Origin: Codonopsis lanceolata
Taxonomy: Eukaryota > Streptophyta > Magnoliopsida > Asterales > Campanulaceae
NCBI GenBank assembly: GCA_013146195.2
Contig: CM028379.1
Location: 93,291,401 to 93,355,400, forward strand
Reading direction: 5' to 3'
DNA: 64,000 nucleotides
A model generated the notes under the pieces. The model saw only the letters and a list, made by a program, of their open reading frames with translations. It made no database searches and was not told the origin of the DNA. This document shows, one piece after another, positions 29,662 through 39,146 of this stretch. The position numbers were made by a program, and so were the translations under genes. The first letter of the stretch is position 1. Every line of letters begins with the position of its first letter.

Positions 29662-31085
29662 AGTAACAAGTATTGACCCCCTACACTTTTTGAAACTTAA
29701 CAATTAACCCCTACAATTTTTGTAACTTAACAATTAACCCCCTAGACTTTTCAAAATTTAACAATTCACCCCTAAACACTTTGAAACTTAACAATTCAAT
29801 CCCTACACTTTTACAAATTTAACAATTCACCCCTACACTTTTTGAAACTTAGTTACAATTAACCCCCTACACTTTAACAAATTTAACAATTCACCCCCAC
29901 ACTTTTTGAAACTTAAAAATTCACCCCCTACACGTTTAACAAATTTAAAAACTCACCCCCTAAACTTTTCAAACTTAACAATTCAACCCCAACTTTTACA
30001 AAATTTAACAATTCACCCCCACTTCAACCCCTACACTTTTACAAAATTTAACAATTCAACCCCTACAATTTTTGAAACTTAACAATTAACCCCTACATTT
30101 TTGAAAATTTAACAATTAACCCCTACAATTTTGAAACTTAGTTACAATTAACCCCTAAACTTTTACAAAATTTAACAATTAACCCCTAAATTTTTGAAAC
30201 TTAGTTACAATTAACCCCCTAAACTTTTACAAAATTTAACAATTAACCCCCTACAATTTTTGAAACTTAGTTACAATTAACCCCCTAAACTTTTACAAAA
30301 TTTAACAATTAACCCCCTACAATTTTTGAAACTTAGTTACAATTAACCCCTACACTTTTACAAAATTTAACAATTCAACCCCTAAAAACTTAACAATTTT
30401 TCTTAACAATTTGAAACTTAACAATTAACCCCTACACTTTTACAAAATTTAACAATTCACCCCACTTTTTGAAACTTAACAATTCAACCCCTACACTTTT
30501 ACAAAATTTAACAATTACCCCTACAATTTTTGAAACTTAGTTACAATTAACCCCTATTTTACAAAATTTAACAATTAACCCCTACATTTTTGAAACTTAG
30601 TTACAATTAACCCCTAACTTTTACAAAATTTAACAATTTACACTTTTTGAAACTTAACAATTAACCCCTACACTTTTATTTAACAATGAAACTTAGTTAC
30701 AATTAACCCCTACACTTTTACAAATTTAACAATTAGAACAATTAACCCCTACACTTTTTTAACAATTTTTTTTGAAACTTAGTTACAATTAACCCCTAAC
30801 TTTTACAATTTTTATTTAACAATTAACCCCTACACTTTTTGAAACTTAGTTACAATTAACCCCTACACCTTAACAATTCAACCCCTATTTTACAAATTTA
30901 ACAATTCACCCCTACACTTTTTGAAACTTAGTTACAATTAACCCCTACACTTTTACAAAATTTAACAATTCACCCCCACTTTTTGAAACTTAACAATTCA
31001 ACCCCTAACTTTTACAAATTTAACAATTCACCCCTACACTTTTTGAAACTTAGTTACAATTAACCCCTAAACTTTTACAAATTTA
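29662..31085. repeat. Minisatellite, about 30-bp unit, upstream of the PMD gene (MULE-2)
   Basis: About 1.4 kb of head-to-tail units of roughly 30 bp with the core ACAATTAACCCCTACACTTT. Two unit types roughly alternate, one ending TTTTTGAAACTTA and one ending TTTTACAAAATTTA, giving a higher period near 60 bp; some carry an extra GTTACA. The same array begins at 63476 in MULE-3, and a related array lies downstream of the PMD gene (33762-34030). Confidence 0.95.
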
Positions 31086-31429
31086 TTCATTTCATAACTT
31101 AACCATTTTATTTGTAATAGATGTATTTATTTTTTGTAATAGATGGATTCCGAACGCCGACGAGGGAAACGCCCAAGACATGCATTTATCGTGGTCGACT
31201 ACGTAATAGGGTTGTGATCGCCGTAACGCAGAGAGCCGCTAATCATCCAGACATATATCCACTAATGAGGGGGATGAGGGTGCTTATGCACGGACCCCTA
31301 TTCACTGAGATGATAGAAGGAGTCCGCACCCCACCGATATTCCATTTGAGGCTCCTTATAATGCTCCATTGAGGGGAGAGGACATTCACCGACGAGAGAG
31401 GATCAGCAGATGGAAGCCGAATTAAACAT

Positions 31430-31600
31430 GATGGGTGGTATGGGTGGCATGCCTGGTATGGGTGGCATGCCTTTTATGGGTGGCATGCAGATATGGTGGC
31501 ATGCCCGGGTGGTATGGGTGGCATGCCGGTATGGTTGGTATGGGTGGCATGACCGGCATGAGTGGTATGGGTGGCATGAGTAGTACTTCGAGCATGTTAC
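31430..31600 (+). repeat. Met-Gly coding tandem repeat in the PMD gene of MULE-2
   Basis: Degenerate units of 9-24 bp built on GGTATGGGTGGCATG and GGTGGCATGCC repeat through this stretch, coding MGGMPGMGGMPFMGGM before the frame drifts out of phase at about 31497. The expansions probably arose by slippage and explain the lost frame. Confidence 0.85.
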
Positions 31601-33407
31601 ACGGGCGTGGGAAAGGTCCAATGAATGCTGATGTATATACTACAATACGAGATAGACACCGGTTAGTTGATGAAGAGGACGATGAGGAGGAGGATTTGGG
31701 TTTTGGTCGACGAGAAGCCGAGCACATAGTAGAGGCGTAGGTAGAGTCGTGGTGATGGTGGTGATGATGACGATGATGATTCGATGCGATGATGATGATG
31801 GTTGGATGTTGATGGAGGTGGACCACATGGAGGTGGACCCGAGAACACCGAGCTAATTAATTATATTGATTTCTTGGTCATATTGTATATGACACAAATG
31901 GCGAGGTAAATTATATTACCATGATTATTAAATTGACACAAATTTATTAAATTGACTACGTAGTATTGACAAAAATTTTTTACTACGTAGTATTGTTTTT
32001 ATATTGATGAGAGATTATTTTATTATGTTCAACAGAGAGACCGGTATTGAGTTGTCATAGCTCCGCTGCCGAACAACATTGCCTTGGACCATAAATGATA
32101 TGGAGAGTATTCAATTGCTCACTATGAGTAACTTGGGACACTTGAGGGAGTGCATGTTGCAAAGACTTGAACATGCCATTGATATCACCAGGAAAGGTGG
32201 CACCCGGAAACCAACAGTTTCCATTTACCGTTCGGGAGATGACGCTGACGTTGCACGATGTGCATTACATTTTACACATCCCAGTGGTTGGGAAACCCAT
32301 TTTGGCAAGTACGAAGTTAGCCCAGATCAAGTCATCTCTAGCCATTCTCCTACGTTTGCCTACTACCAGGGTGGACAGTGAGGTGAGGGGAAGTGGTATT
32401 AGATTTTTGACATTGCAAGAATATTTGGGTGGCGAGACTGTGTCAGCTCAACCGAGGACGGTTGGTTATTTGTTGTGGTTGCTGGGGACGACGTTGTTCA
32501 TGGACAAGTCGTCGAATCGAGTAAATGTTCACTTTCTACCGTATGTGCTGGATATCGGTGATATGCCCAATCACGCTTGGGGTGCAGCGACTTTATCCTT
32601 TCTATACCGGCAGCAAGGTATAGCATCGAGGATTGGTTGTAGACGATGGTCGGGTGCTTGTCTCTTCTACTGTATAAAAATAAATTGTTTAGATACTATA
32701 AAATTTACATTTTTTATTCGACGCTATTATATTTGATGCTATTTTATTTGACACTATTTTATTTGACGGATATATGAATACTTTCCTCATTTTATTTTAT
32801 TGTAGGTCCGGATATATGAATACCATTTCCTCAATTCGCCAAGTATTTCAAAGAGATGGACCTCTCGAGAGCCTCTCGAGAGCCATATGCTAAGAGATGG
32901 ATCTACTCTGGGGAAGAAGAATGATCCCGATACTCGAAAGAGTCGGATATTTAGTCCTCGATTTATGATTTATAAATAATGTATTTTATCATTTATAAAA
33001 GTATTAAATAAAAGTTGGATATTTATATTAATATTTATTTTTCCAGGTGACTTGGACTCCTTTTACTCGTAGACCATCACAGGAGGTACCGATCAGTTTG
33101 TTCTCGGGCATAATTCATTGCCGTAAAATCACTGAGCCATACATGCCCGATCGTTGCTTGAGACAGTTTGGATATATCCAAATTATTCCCGGTCATGTAT
33201 TCCGCCCGACAAAGGTTTATAGAGGTCCAAAGCCGTTGAAGTACATTTGTGTCCACGATGAGATGCTTCGCAATTTCCAACAATGGGAGCATCATTCTAT
33301 AAACCCCAAGAGGGCTGGAACAGGTGTAGCCAGGATTCCATCCGCCACCATAGATGGTTACGAGCAGTGGTTTCGGGAACGGACACATTATCGTGTGATG
33401 CCACCGG

Positions 33408-33408
33408 T

Positions 33409-33446
<38 letters not shown>
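33408..33446 (+). repeat. GAT microsatellite coding poly-Asp in the PMD gene
   Basis: Twelve or so GAT codons in a row give a poly-aspartate stretch between the PMD core and the Arg-rich C-terminal tail. It is in frame with both flanks, so it would be tolerated as an acidic linker. Confidence 0.9.
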
Positions 33447-33712
33447 CTGACGACACTGAGGAGATGGGGGATCATCAACCATCGTGGATCACCCACGATC
33501 GCATGCAGCCGCCACAGAGGGCATCCCAAAGGCCTTCTCATCCATCGAGAGTTGCTGAGGCATTTGCACGTAGATCGGCTGAGGATCGAGTCGCAGGCGT
33601 ACTTCCTCAACTTAGGGCACTCCATCGGTCCAGGCGAGATTCACTTGTGGTCCAGGGTACTTATATGTCGACTGTTGACGAAGTTATTCAGCAGTTTGAG
33701 GATGTATTGTGA

Positions 33713-34185
33713 TATACTATATGTTTATGTGATATACTTGTTGTTTGTGTTGTGATGCATTTACTATTCACCCCCTACACTTTTACATATTTTATAATTA
33801 AGACCCTATACTATCGAAATTTGACAATTCACCCACTACACTTTTTGAAATTTAACAATTAAGCCCCTAAACTATTCGAAATTTAACAATTAAGCCCCTA
33901 AACTATTCGAGAATTTAACAATTAAGCCCCTACACTTTTCGAAATTTTACAATTAACCCCTACACTTTTGCAAATTCAACAATCAACCCCTACAACTTTT
34001 TGAAATTTAAACAATTAAGCCCCTACACTAAGGTAATTAGTAAATTTGCAAAATCACAATTAACCCTCGTAATTAATTAATTAATGTTTTACATCACAAG
34101 AAGTGTAAAATTAACTGTTACCTCTCTACACTAAGGTAAGTAGTAAATCGATCATGCCAAATTGGCGCCAATGTCGATCGTTGGG
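33713..34185. repeat. Second minisatellite of MULE-2, downstream of the PMD gene
   Basis: From about 33762 to 34030 there are about nine units of 29-33 bp with the core ACAATTAAGCCCCTACACTTTT and GAAATTTA ends. It is in the same orientation as the upstream array but more diverged, with AAGCCCC replacing AACCCC. A short AT-rich tail follows to the start of the convergent OTU region. Confidence 0.85.
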
Positions 34186-34843
34186 TCACAAGATAGTGTC
34201 CCACCTCGGAATAATAGGCGCAGGCGGGGGACTTGAAGGCTTCATCCCAAGTGCTATGAAATGGATACAATTCACCCACCCAAAGTCAATACTTGTGGAC
34301 CAGGGTTGTGGCGGTTGTCCATCAATAGACCGTGCTTGCAACGGTAACCATGTATTGCAACCAAGCGATATATTCGACAAACAAGTCACAATCCTCTGAT
34401 ACCGTGTAGCAATGATAAAACCAAGCATGCCCAGATTTAACCAATGCTCGTGGAGCGGAGAGGTATGCCAATTCGCATACCACCGATCCTTCAAGGTCAC
34501 CTTCCAAGAAGTTGATGGCTGAGTAGAAGTCCCAGTAGTCAGAAAGTTCCTGCATCAAGTCATTACGCACCTGATCCCATTTTTCTTCGTCGTGATAAAT
34601 AAAGTGGGCAATAACTCGGAAACCACAATTTCCATCCGCTTTGACATCTATAACATTTGATATGAAAGTGATCATCAATGGTGGAAGGTGAGAGGCGTAT
34701 GGAATTGAATTACCCGTCGATACTAATGAACTACGTCCTTTTCCTCGACCTCTACCTCTACCTCCAGATTGTTTTTCTGGTTGACGGTTAGCATGTTCAT
34801 AACCTGTTGAGGCGAAAATTATAAAAATTAAACCATAAATCAT
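34186..34843 (-). pseudogene. OTU-type cysteine peptidase domain of the MULE-2 transposase gene
   Basis: The minus strand reads a basic, Gly/Arg-rich linker (GGRGRGRGKGRSS), then VIDVKADGNCGFRVIAHF (about 34650-34595), which holds the catalytic Asp and Cys of OTU peptidases (DGNC). It continues EEKWDQVRNDLMQEL. After one frameshift near 34490 it reads EHWLNLGMLGFIIATRYQ and then FGWVNCIHFIALGMK (about 34270-34230), whose His fits the third catalytic residue, and ends PSSPPPAPIIPRW. OTU enzymes cut ubiquitin-type conjugates. Fusion or linkage of OTU to MULE transposases is known in plants. All three catalytic residues are present, but the frame is broken. Confidence 0.8.
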
Positions 34844-36834
34844 TTACTATACACAAATGTAAAAAGTAATGTGACATATACATTTAACATTGTAAAACCC
34901 GAGAGGTCTCTCTTTGTCGAAGTTCTTCTTTGGACGCCTTTGGACGCACTATTTCGGTTCCTCAATGTTAGTTGGGGATGTACAACATCGAAAAACTGTT
35001 TAGCATAGTGATATTGTTGCGATTCAAGTCCCGCCCATATCCGATAATAGGTTTTTGATCAAATCGAAGCGCATTCCCTTGATGTACTCATATCTTGAAC
35101 TCCGCCCATAGACAACGCCTTCCAAAACACATGGATTTGATGGGGTTCAATCGACATTTTCCCGCTCCATGTGCCACATTTGGCAACTACATGGTAAACC
35201 GTAACTTGTCCTCAACAAACACCCACACCTTTTAGAATCACCCTCTACTGGATCCTTTATACATTGTGTCGAATTCCAATCGTATGCTAGCAACTCAAGG
35301 GCATGAGAAGATACCTTATATCTTAATCGACGGAGAATAAACATTGAGGATGTCAAAGGATGAGCTACATTCAAATTCCTTTCAAATAGAGCCAAGATCT
35401 CATTGAACCGCAACTCGATAGCATCGTGGATTTGATCGAATATATGATCGAAACCCCACCGGCGTGCATAACCATCTTTTCATCGGGAGTGTGCACTCTC
35501 AACTCAGAACATATTGCACGCTTACAATAAATATATTGCATTCATAAACAATAAATATATTGCATTCATAAACATAAGTTGTACATGTTTGTCTTTTGAT
35601 TACCGAATGCATGTATTGTTTGGTCCAAGCACAAACAAATCTATCCTTATAGGGCTCCAACCAAGTAGAATTAACATATCGAACAACCGCTGAGTATTTG
35701 CCCACGCTTCTTCCATATCTCGACAATGTTCTATGTATTCTTCCTCGCTCTTGACTCAACTATATCCATCCACCTCTTCATAAATATTGCAAGATATTTC
35801 CTACTTTTCAACAAAGTTCCTTACATACTTCTCGACATCCTTTGCTATGTGTCTCTTACACAACATATGCTGAGACGTTGGAAAGTACACTCGTATTGCA
35901 TTCATGAGAGCCAATTCCTATCTCGTGACAATGACATCCGGTGGGCGAACATGAACTAATAAAGCACGCAACTGATGTAATGCCCAACCAAATGTTTCAC
36001 TTTTCTCATTCTTCAAGAATGCAAATGCGACATGAAAATTCTTCCCCATCGATAACTCCAATGATTTCCAATAACGGCAAATCATATTTATTAGTCTTGT
36101 ATGTTGAATCCATAAGGAGAACGTACGGAAATAAGGCTAACATCTCTTCACTTTCTGATGAGCAAACATAACATCGATCCAATAAAGCTTTGTTTTTTGG
36201 GCAAGTTTCTTTGACTGAACCGTAAAATATATCCAAGTCGACGCATCTCATCTAAAAAATACTCCATTTTTTATTTATTTCTCATCTTCTTCTTTCTTAT
36301 ACCTACCAAAGCATTCTCTACATGCTTTCTCGAACTTCTGTTATCAGGATTTTCCTTTTTCAATAGATTCAATATCTGTTTCGGCTTCACATTAGCACTA
36401 TAAAGTTGATCAACCCTTTCAATCTCAGCCTTTGTCAACTTCGATGCAGAAGTGTGCCATTTTTCTCCCATTGAAAGTGGATGGTTATGAGCATTGTTAA
36501 ACTCGCTAACTTTAACTCTCCAACCATCATCTTTTATTTCCTGCAAATACACTTCAAATTTACAAAGAAGCTTCTTCGAACCATTTTTCTTTACATCATT
36601 CAAGTCTTTTTTACCATCGTACCAAGGTTTTCCACCATTCTCACAACTCAACCAAATTTTACGAGTGTTATCAAATTTACTTTTACTTCTAGACACATAA
36701 AAGTACATATTTTCGGCACGTCCGATATCTCTAACCCACTCTTCTGCTGCTTCTCGATCAATAAAATTTTCATCCGTCACAAAAAAATGAGATACATCCG
36801 GAAATAAATGATTCTCGTTTTCGAACTGGTAATC
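34844..36834 (-). pseudogene. MULE transposase: FAR1 DNA-binding, catalytic and SWIM domains (MULE-2)
   Basis: Exon 2 starts after the acceptor at 36835 with DYQFENENHLFPDVSHFFV. A FAR1/WRKY-GCM1-type DNA-binding domain follows: DREAAEEWVRDIGRAENMYF, RKIWLSCENGGK, KKLLCKFEVYLQEIKDDGWR, HNHPLSMG (about 36750-36480). The MULE catalytic domain shows FPYVLLMDSTYKTNKYDLPL then LEIIGV (about 36145-36070) with the first catalytic Asp. After a frameshift comes PPDVIVT (about 35940), but the second Asp of VTDRE is lost, and then YFPTSQHMLCKRHIAKDVEK. A SWIM finger CGCLLRTSYGLPCSCQMWHM lies at about 35215-35160. Transposase cuts and rejoins the element; several frameshifts make this copy inactive. Confidence 0.85.
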
Positions 36835-37214
36835 CTATCAACAAACAACACAAAAATCATATTACCCGTTTAATAATGAAAAAAAAAATTCCAGCAAAAT
36901 TCACTGAAAGAGCCGCTACATAGTAGCGGTTCTTCATGTAAACAGCCGCTAGTAAGAAGCGGTTCTACTCCAAAACATCCGCTACTAAAAAACGGACCAA
37001 CCAACAAACAACTGCTACAAAAAAACGGACCTACCACAAAACAACCGCTTCTCAATCGCGGTACTTTAGCAAAACATCCGCTGGTCAATAGCGGTACTTT
37101 GAGTTTACATCCGCTGTGACCTAGCGGATGTTTTGGAAATGTTCGATTTTTTTTTTCGAATTACAGTGAAAATACAATAAAAAATCAATAAGTGTTGCGT
37201 TTAGGGTCACTCAC
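36835..37214 (-). other. Intron 1 of the MULE-2 transposase gene
   Basis: The donor CAG|GTGAGT (37214) and acceptor GTTGATAG|GATTAC (36835) join two phase-0 exons with an open frame across the junction. The intron contains the whole right 33-bp array. Its first bases coincide with an internal copy of the element's terminal sequence. Confidence 0.65.
36911..37130. repeat. Right subterminal array of MULE-2: seven 33-bp hairpin units
   Basis: Units start at 36911, 36944, 36977, 37010, 37043, 37076 and 37109, all exactly 33 bp apart. Most have CCGCT...AGCGG (or a mutated CCGCT...AACGG) followed by a spacer ending in AAAC. It differs from the left array by lacking the overall palindrome; it is a simple direct array. 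Confidence 0.9.
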
Positions 37215-37274
37215 CTGAAAATAATCATCATTGTTAGCAGTTGCATCTTCATTAGGATTATAATCATAACCCAT
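37215..37274 (-). CDS. Exon 1 of the MULE-2 transposase gene
   Basis: ATG at 37274 opens 20 codons reading MGYDYNPNEDATANN and then DDYFQ, ending at a CAG|GTGAGT donor. The acidic, Asn-rich start is usual for FAR1-type MULE transposases. It reads in phase into exon 2 at 36834. It lies 115-300 bp inside the right end, so the element's terminus likely serves as the promoter. Confidence 0.55.
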
Positions 37275-37384
37275 TATGAGTTGGGTTGAAGGTTTTAGAG
37301 AGATTTGTTTTTGAAAGATGAAGGATTTTGAGAGAGAGTGAGAGAGAGAGAGACCAAGTGTGTGGGGGGGGGGGCGGCGGCTGA

Positions 37385-37510
37385 GTGGGGGTGGGGTGGG
37401 GTGGGTGGGTGTTAGTTTAGGGAATTAAATGTAGGTAGGGGTATTTATGGAATTTTAGTCTTTAAATGGTGTTGCGTTTAATGTTTTAGGTGTTGCGTTT
37501 AGGGTCACTC
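37385..37510. repeat. Right terminal inverted repeat of MULE-2
   Basis: Contains GTGGGTGGGTGTTAG, then TTTAAATGGTGTTGCGTTTA, a further GTGTTGCGTTTA and GGGTCACTC. Read inverted it matches the left end. The last 21 bases (37490-37510) occur again exactly at 37192-37212. Confidence 0.8.
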
Positions 37511-38216
37511 TTAAATGTTTTAAATATGTTACTTTTGTGTTTTCAATGTGTCATATTTGACTTTAAATATGTCATTTAACATTTCGTCAAAGTCCGTTAG
37601 GATCCGTCAAGTATCCTAAGACAATTGATGCTAATGATGGTTAACGGAGCTGACAAATAATTAAAGCATGCGGCGTAGGAAATATAAGAATTTCGACGGA
37701 AAATATTGAAAGTGCAGGGCACCGAAGCAAATAGAGAAATTTCTCATTAAAACTTAATAATGTAGCTTGGGGCATTTCATACCACAAACCTCCTTGATCT
37801 AAACCTTCAGTTGACATGTCTAACCAACTCGCCCATCCTATTTTTGTAATTTTTAAAACATGTTTAGTTATTAACCCGCGTATTCCTAAATGTGGTTTCA
37901 TCTTACGAATTTAGGATCCGTAAAACTGTTCTACACAAGTCTTTGCCTTTATTTAAAGAGTCCAGTTTCAAAAATTAAAGCATAAAATGTCATTTTACTA
38001 CTAATGGACTATTAAAAATATCATTTTTTTAAAAAAATAACTTTCAAATGAAGACTTTTTACTTGATAGGGGGGGGGGGTGGGGAATAACGTATGAAACT
38101 TGGTTGAAAATTAAAGTGCTAAACTGCTAATAAGTAATAACATAACCCCATAATTATTTCCCAAGCATTTTCTTGCTTCCGATAAAGAAACAATTGAAAA
38201 CATTAAGTAGGAGCTA
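37511..38216. other. AT-rich intergenic sequence with a partial MITE copy
   Basis: No gene recognised. 37950-38070 is a truncated relative of the MITE at 38217-38396, sharing TTTAAAGAGTCCAGTTTC and AAAGCATAAAATGTCATTTT. A G-run lies at 38072-38084. An 86-residue minus-strand frame at 37641-37901 has no recognisable motif. Confidence 0.5.
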
Positions 38217-38396
38217 CTCCATTCGTTTCGGATAAAAAATCCACTATTTTATTTTAGGTTGCTCACTTAAAGAGTCCAGTTATAAAATTGAAGACATAAA
38301 AGGGCAATTTTATTACTAATGAGCTATTAAATTATCATTTTTCTTAAAAAAATTTAACTTTTAAAAGGAGATTTTTTTTGCCCAGAATAGAGGGAG
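38217..38396. mobile_element. Stowaway-like MITE, 180 bp
   Basis: Starts CTCCATTCGTTTCGG and ends CAGAATAGAGGGAG, flanked on both sides by TA (38215-38216 and 38397-38398), the Stowaway target site. The element at 60907-61086 is the same length and family but inverted. Confidence 0.8.
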
Positions 38397-38950
38397 TAGT
38401 TCCGTATGGATTATAAACTTAATACAAAATGAAATGCATCTTGTTATTCGATATGCTTTAGCACTGCTCCTATTCCAAACTTATTGTTATGTTTGACTTT
38501 TTTTAAAGTTAAACGAATTAGTTTCAAATAAATATTTAACGTATATTTTTTTCGAAATCATAATCAACGTAATTCATAGTATTTTTAAAAAATCATAAAA
38601 TTTGTAATTGATTATATTTCTTAAGTAATACAAATTATATATTTTATATTTTTAAAAAATCAGTAAAACTGTTATTTAAAAAGAATTAAAGAGGATAATA
38701 ATTTAGAAAGTCCATTCATGATTGTTGTAGGGGTATGTACGGTATCAAAAGCACAATGTCGGAAGCCTTTGACAAAGTTAAAAGAAAAAAAAGTTATTTC
38801 CGCCCTATGTCCGTCTTACATGGAACCGAGATGTTCTCAATCCTCTTCATTAGCGGTCATTTCAATGATAAATTAAAATAGAGGTGGTCTCCTGTAAGAC
38901 CAGCCCTATTTAGAAATTCGTGGGTTAATAATTAAATATGTTACCATAAT
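38397..38950. other. AT-rich intergenic sequence
   Basis: Mostly A/T with TATTTTTAAAAAATCA repeated at about 38580 and 38645. No gene, RNA or element ends recognised. Confidence 0.5.
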
Positions 38951-38957
38951 TAACAAC

Positions 38958-39035
38958 TGAGAGTTTGGCAAGATGGATGGAAGCAGTACTGTTGGATGTG
39001 GTTGACCGGAGGTTGCGGGTTCGAACCCCCTTAAC
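38958..39035 (+). mobile_element. tRNA-derived SINE head
   Basis: TTTGGCAAGATGGATGG (38965-38981) fits an RNA polymerase III A box, and GCGGGTTCGAACCCCC (39016-39031) is a very good B box, about 50 bases apart, as in tRNA-derived SINEs. No cloverleaf can be folded with proper stems, so it is not a tRNA gene. The 3' end is not clear. Confidence 0.55.
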
Positions 39036-39146
39036 AAGAATTATAAATTTGTGGGTCATATTAAATTAATAATACGTTATAAAAACTCATAAAAATCAAT
39101 ATGGTGAGATGGTTCACATGAATTTTATAAGTGCTTGGATAAACAT

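Larger units (their letters stand above)
31121..33712 (+). pseudogene. Plant mobile domain (PMD) gene of MULE-2
   Basis: The start region reads MDSERRRGKRPRHAF (31142), followed by stops, a Met/Gly repeat (31430-31600) and an acidic linker (VDEEDDEEEDLGF). The PMD core (PF10536) shows RWHPETNSFHLPFG (about 32193), EMTLTLHDVHYILHIPVVGK (32237), RTVGYLLWLLGTTLFMDKSS (about 32454) and HAWGAATLSFLYRQQGIASR (about 32573). After an intron (GT-AG, 32672-32805) and another ending at 33046, the last part reads VTWTPFTRRPSQEV, EPYMPDRCLRQFGYIQIIP and YEQWFRERTHYRV, with a poly-Asp run and an Arg-rich tail to 33712. At least one frameshift (a lost G at about 32237) breaks it. The known fold is enzyme-like but no activity is established. 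Confidence 0.8.
28838..37510. mobile_element. MULE-2: large Mutator-like element with PMD gene, transposase and OTU peptidase
   Basis: The left end reads CAGAACACCTAAACGCAACACC; the inverted right end reads GAGTGACCCTAAACGCAACA and on through matching CACCTAAAAC / AACACCATTT segments. The ends match over about 45 bp and then share a C/A-rich tract, CACCCACCCACC. Inside: left 33-bp array, about 1.4-kb minisatellite, PMD gene (plus), second minisatellite, OTU and transposase (minus), right 33-bp array. A second left end of the family starts at 62612. I could not find a matching 9-11 bp target duplication. Confidence 0.8.

Noticed and set aside
29662..31085. CRISPR-like array or centromeric satellite
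   Set aside because: Units are contiguous without unique spacers, the context is eukaryotic and the array lies inside a transposon, so it is a minisatellite.
31403..31848. His/Pro-rich minus-strand frames
   Set aside because: They are the reverse reading of the Met-Gly repeats and GAT-type repeats of the PMD gene.
33408..33446. Poly-Asp run as a functional metal-binding site
   Set aside because: It is a pure GAT microsatellite and needs no explanation beyond slippage.
28828..37520. Target-site duplication of MULE-2
   Set aside because: The bases before 28838 (ATTGGCAAAT) and after 37510 (TTAAATGTTT) do not match in any 8-11 bp register that I could find.
37641..37901. 86-residue minus-strand frame
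   Set aside because: No motif, no promoter or context, and it lies in AT-rich intergenic DNA.
38958..39035. tRNA gene
   Set aside because: A and B boxes are present, but acceptor and anticodon stems do not pair, so it is better explained as a SINE.
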